Made by a program: the position numbers and the translations under genes. From assembly GCA_949152475.1 (NCBI GenBank), contig OX424568.1, forward strand, positions 20,373,667-20,437,666: 64,000 nt of DNA, given 5' to 3'. This DNA is from Terebella lapidaria. Lineage: Eukaryota; Annelida; Polychaeta; Terebellida; Terebellidae. A model generated the notes under the pieces. It was not told the origin of the DNA and searched no databases. It saw only the letters and a list, made by a program, of their open reading frames with translations. Shown one piece after another: positions 60,443 to 64,000 of the stretch; position 1 is the first letter of the stretch; each line of letters opens with the position of its first letter.

Positions 60443-61669
60443 TTTTTTATTGTCTCTGCAATTTTATTCACGAGGGAAATGATTTAGTTCGTGATATTTG
60501 ATCTAAAATAATTAAATTCATGAAAAATCGCGATTTAAATTGTTCACCTAGCGAATAGAATTGCCTGGGCGATTTAATTTGTGAATATAATAATAAAACT
60601 CGAGATTGTATCATCTCAGAAATCTTATCTGTGGAACGTGAGGAAATTGTTTGGAATAAAATATTTTTTACAAAAAAAAATTTTCCCCGCAAAAATGAAA
60701 CTGGTAGTCACCGTAAGTAGGCTTATACAAATAGTCAAATTCGATTCAGTTTTCTCAAGAAAATAAATGAATATTCCTCATTCATTCTATTTTCTTTTAT
60801 TATGTATATTATGTATTTAATATTTTTCAATAGAGTCGTTCTAAGACTCTTTCAGAAATACAAATGTACAGTTTCCACAATGCATAATTTATCTAACGTT
60901 ACATATATCAAATTGATCACGGAGAAACTCCTACATCATGTACATATTAGGCCATCGTACTGACCGTAGTGTGTCACAAATAAGTTTTCGTAGCTGTGTG
61001 TATGTGGGGGAAAACCCAGGCAAGACACAACGGCACGGACAAGGTTTTTCTAAGCACTGAACAAACAATACTGGAAGATATTGGACCTATTTATAACTGT
61101 CTGTGGACTGTCTGTCCATGTGAAAACAGAGAACATATTCATGAAAGATAGACCGTAGGCTAATATTGCGGTAAGTTGCTTTACCACACGTAATCAGGTG
61201 TTTTAGGGCTGCGCTATGGTCACAATGCGGTTACCCGTTCCCTGCCCCCCACCACCACCCTCCAGGATTCTCCAAGATATAGGGAGCACATGTACAATTT
61301 AGTGGGCAATCCTGTTTCTTCATGATAATCAATGACAATGATGAGTTAATCAGTGGCACAAAATGATAAATACAGATAAAAGAAACATCTGGTGTGTAAT
61401 AAAGAACACTTTTCTATCATAACTAATTGTCATTCCGGATCTTAAGTATGGAAAATTAGTTTGTAATAAAATTGCCCACGTTATTCCTAGCCAGATATAG
61501 AAGTTGACTGAAAACATTAAAATGGTGTTACTGTTTTAACTGAATAAGCCTTGTCATAATGTAGCGGGACCTATTTCACGAGAATGCCGAGCGTTCACAC
61601 TTAGGCAATTTGAAGGGAAACTTTCGTGAAACATCGCTTCGTATAGGCATAGAAATATTTCTATGGTAT
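60443..61669. other. Intergenic, nothing recognised
   Basis: No gene, RNA or clear repeat. A poly-C/CCACCACC stretch lies at about 61245-61262. Confidence 0.3.
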
Positions 61670-62247
61670 AGGCTTAGACTAATTTGCACTCGGCGCGCGG
61701 CGCGCACGTATTTTATATTTTAGTTGGTGTTTAGCTTATCATATAGATCTATAGCGACCGAAAAGGACCAAAGGTACGGTAACCTAAAAACTGCACCCGC
61801 CCCTGTCTGAAGATTGTCGATATCATAGGTCACAATTATCGTAGTTCAGTCCAATTACGGGTGATCGTGCTAAAATTATAAATCGTGTTACTCAGAGAAA
61901 TGTCATCACTGTTTTAACAGCATTAATTGCAGTGTTACAGCATTGTGGTAAACAATTCTAGTAGTAAACAGTTCTAGGGGTAAACAAGTTTAGCGCTCTC
62001 AAAACCTACAAAAATAGTAGGACACACTGCCCTTCTTTGACAAATAGGGATGACGAGAAAGGCCTGATGGATAAATATGACATCACGATTAACCAATGAC
62101 AAAAAACAAAGGAATAAATTAAATTAAATATTAGGCCTACTTCCCTCCCTTCTGGAACAAACTAGCGCGCCGCGCCATATTTAGCGCGGCGCGCGGCGCG
62201 GCGCGCTGGCGCGGAGTGCAAATTAGTCCAAGCCCTTCGGGCACTAG
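61670..62247 (+). mobile_element. Helentron-like element, family 5, GC-rich ends, about 578 bp
   Basis: 5' end GGCTTAGACTAATTTGCACT followed by the palindrome GCGCGCGGCGCGC. 3' end has GGAGTGCAAATTAGTCCAAG (inverse of the 5' motif), the hairpin GCCCTTCGGGC, then ACTAG next to T. A scrap of family 1 terminus (GGTACGGTAACCTAAAAA, about 61772-61789) lies inside. Non-coding. Confidence 0.6.
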
Positions 62248-62310
62248 TATATTTTATGCCGGATTTCTGAAGTTCTGAACGAGTGTATAGCCTACTATCA
62301 GAAATAGAAG

Positions 62311-63526
62311 GGCCGGTCATTATTTACTGGGTGGGGGGGTTGGATGGTTTTTCCGAAAAATGAGTTTTCATTTTGATGAGTTTGACCCCCCCCCCCCACC
62401 GATATCGAAAACCAATCTATGACCCCCTCACCAAGATCCAAATAAAAGTATGACCCCCCCCCCCCCCAATTCTCATTTCTATTGAAACAATTGTGACTTA
62501 TGTCGTAAATTTGTGATACTATAAGGTCAATGAATATTATGATTTGTGCTCTTCGTGTATCCACCATTCCTTCGCTTCAAGTGTGATACCATTACAACAA
62601 TTATTACTTGTATGCATACTATATATGGGCACTTAATTATGACAGGTGTTTGATGGCAAAACCAGACCCCCCCCCCCCCCCGACATTTATATCCAGGATC
62701 ATTTTCCTCCAAATACTAGCATTTTCTTTTCCACTACACAGCCCATCGTTTCGGAGCCCACTTGAAACACTCGAGTGCTAGGTCAAAGATCATTCAGTTG
62801 ATTTCTTGACTCCGAAATTTTTGATGGGATGGAAAAAATGTATGAAAACCCTCACGGACTAACTGGACACCAAACTAACTCACAAATAATACATGACTCT
62901 TCCACATATCATTGATGAGCAGGGGAGAATTGGTGAATCAGGCCATTCAGAACTTTTTTTTCTTGAATCAGGTCTGTGTTGGCTCTATGATGGGCTCATA
63001 ATGTTCTGCCACCATCCAAATCTTGTGGGTAGCCATATGCCCCTAACATTTCAGATTTGCTCCCAGGCAATAGAGCTCACGACCCAATTGGCTGATGAAA
63101 ATTTGTAAAGTGATATTGAAATATGCTTCTATGAGCAAATTGGCTCCTGAAAATTTTTGAATAGGAGTAAAATAGGAGCCTTTGGCTCCTGGATAAAATT
63201 ATAAATTTTGAGCCCTGATGCACACGGATTGCGGCATCTCTTGATGTTGGTGTTCCTGGATGGTTCTCTGCAGGATCCGGTTTCAGTGAGATTATGGGTT
63301 TATTGAAAATTAGAAAATTAGTGGATTGTTTCCACCTGATTATTTAACTATTTTACCATTCAGATTTTCCCAAAATAATTCAATTTCAAACTCCGACCCC
63401 CCCCCCAGTCCCATCGAAATTAAAAGTATGACCCCCCCCCCCCCAATAATGTTGAAAATGAAAGCGTGACCTCCCCCCCAGTTTTTACCCCCCCCCCCCA
63501 CCCCACCTGATAAATAATGACCGGCC
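62311..63526. mobile_element. 1.2-kb inverted-repeat element with poly-C tracts
   Basis: Ends GGCCGGTCATTATTTA and the inverse TAAATAATGACCGGCC. Subterminal arrays of ATGACCCCCCC-type tracts occur at both ends (62385-62467 and 63400-63500). The target duplication is not clear. The middle holds AGGAGCCTTTGGCTCCTG and unassigned sequence, with no transposase. Confidence 0.7.
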
Positions 63527-64000
63527 TCTTATGTATTTCTGCTACGATGTTATTCATCTGAAAGAATACACTGCTGGGAAATAATGACCCAATTTTCAAG
63601 GCAGTATCTTGTGTATAGGGCACTCTCGAAATTGAAAAGCTTGTGCAGAATTAGTCACGATCACCGATAATACAGAACCGTATGATAACCAAGAAATACA
63701 ACATTACACCAGCAGTGTTAGCGTGCATGGTGTGAATTATCATCAATGGTAAAATGCAATTGCCCTATGAATTGTGTCAGTCACAGCTACATGAGGGATA
63801 AAGGTCACTCAATTGCGATTAGGACATCATTCTGAATGTTATATAGTATGCTTTCTTTATAGCGCCAATATACTAGTATCAGAAGAAAGTGATGTGCAAT
63901 TATTGTCTTATGAAATCCAGTGACCTTGTACCGTGAAATTGAAACGTCGTAAAATTGTCTGAATAACAAAACCACAAAATGTTTGAGCCGCGAAAATTTC
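63527..64000. other. Right-edge sequence, nothing recognised
   Basis: AT-rich, no coding or repeat signal seen. Confidence 0.3.

Noticed and set aside
1-64000. Retroviral, LTR, Polinton or toxin-gene remnants
   Set aside because: No reverse transcriptase, integrase, capsid or polymerase-like frame and no paired LTRs were recognised.

Overview
The window is AT-rich animal nuclear DNA. Coding sequence sits in short exons with GT/AG borders, 3' UTRs run to several kilobases, and much of the intergenic and intronic DNA is non-autonomous DNA transposons with internal tandem repeats. Long poly-G runs, fold-back MITEs and the recognisable genes (a FARP-type RhoGEF, a BTB-BACK-Kelch protein, an alpha-crystallin-domain protein) fit a marine invertebrate. 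I cannot name the phylum. I saw no LTR retroelement, Polinton, LINE reverse transcriptase, CRISPR array, rRNA or confident tRNA.

Layout. 2-1534 (+) is the last coding exon of an acidic protein built from 50-residue repeats, cut by the left edge. 1535-6900 looks like its very long 3' UTR. 7584-16035 (+) carries the DH-PH-PH half of a FARP1/2 orthologue in 17 inferred coding exons. The FERM half is absent, so either the gene starts left of the window or 7584-7659 is an internal first exon of a FERM-less isoform. Its 3' UTR runs to about 18.7 kb. 18.9-26.3 kb is a nest of transposons inserted into one another. 28159-28893 (-) is an intronless alpha-crystallin-domain gene. 31042-31954 is a fold-back element made of a 61-bp palindromic array. 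36928-42734 (-) is a five-exon BTB-BACK-Kelch gene whose first intron holds a 2.6-kb inverted-repeat element with a 696-bp hAT-like element inside. 43.1-53.0 kb is a second nest: a 965-bp tandem duplication, a 3.1-kb element full of minisatellites and a 4.0-kb hAT-like element. 53971-58055 (+) is a seven-exon gene of unknown function, and 58.8-63.5 kb is again mostly transposon-derived.

The strongest non-genic signal is a terminal layout shared by at least five otherwise unrelated repeat families. The 5' end carries an inverted-repeat motif followed at once by a palindrome. The 3' end carries the same motif inverted and subterminal, then a hairpin, then the terminus (often CTAG) abutting T. 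Insertions resolved against empty paralogous copies lie between T and T. This matches Helentron/HINE elements (the Helitron2 branch of rolling-circle transposons). The most frequent family is also studded with TCAAGGTCA, the extended half-site bound by ERR/NR5A-type nuclear receptors.

The genes show no shared pathway. FARP proteins regulate Rho/Rac GTPases at membranes, BTB-Kelch proteins are usually CUL3 adaptors, and alpha-crystallin proteins are usually chaperones. All exon models were made by eye from splice sites, frame continuity and family similarity, without transcripts.
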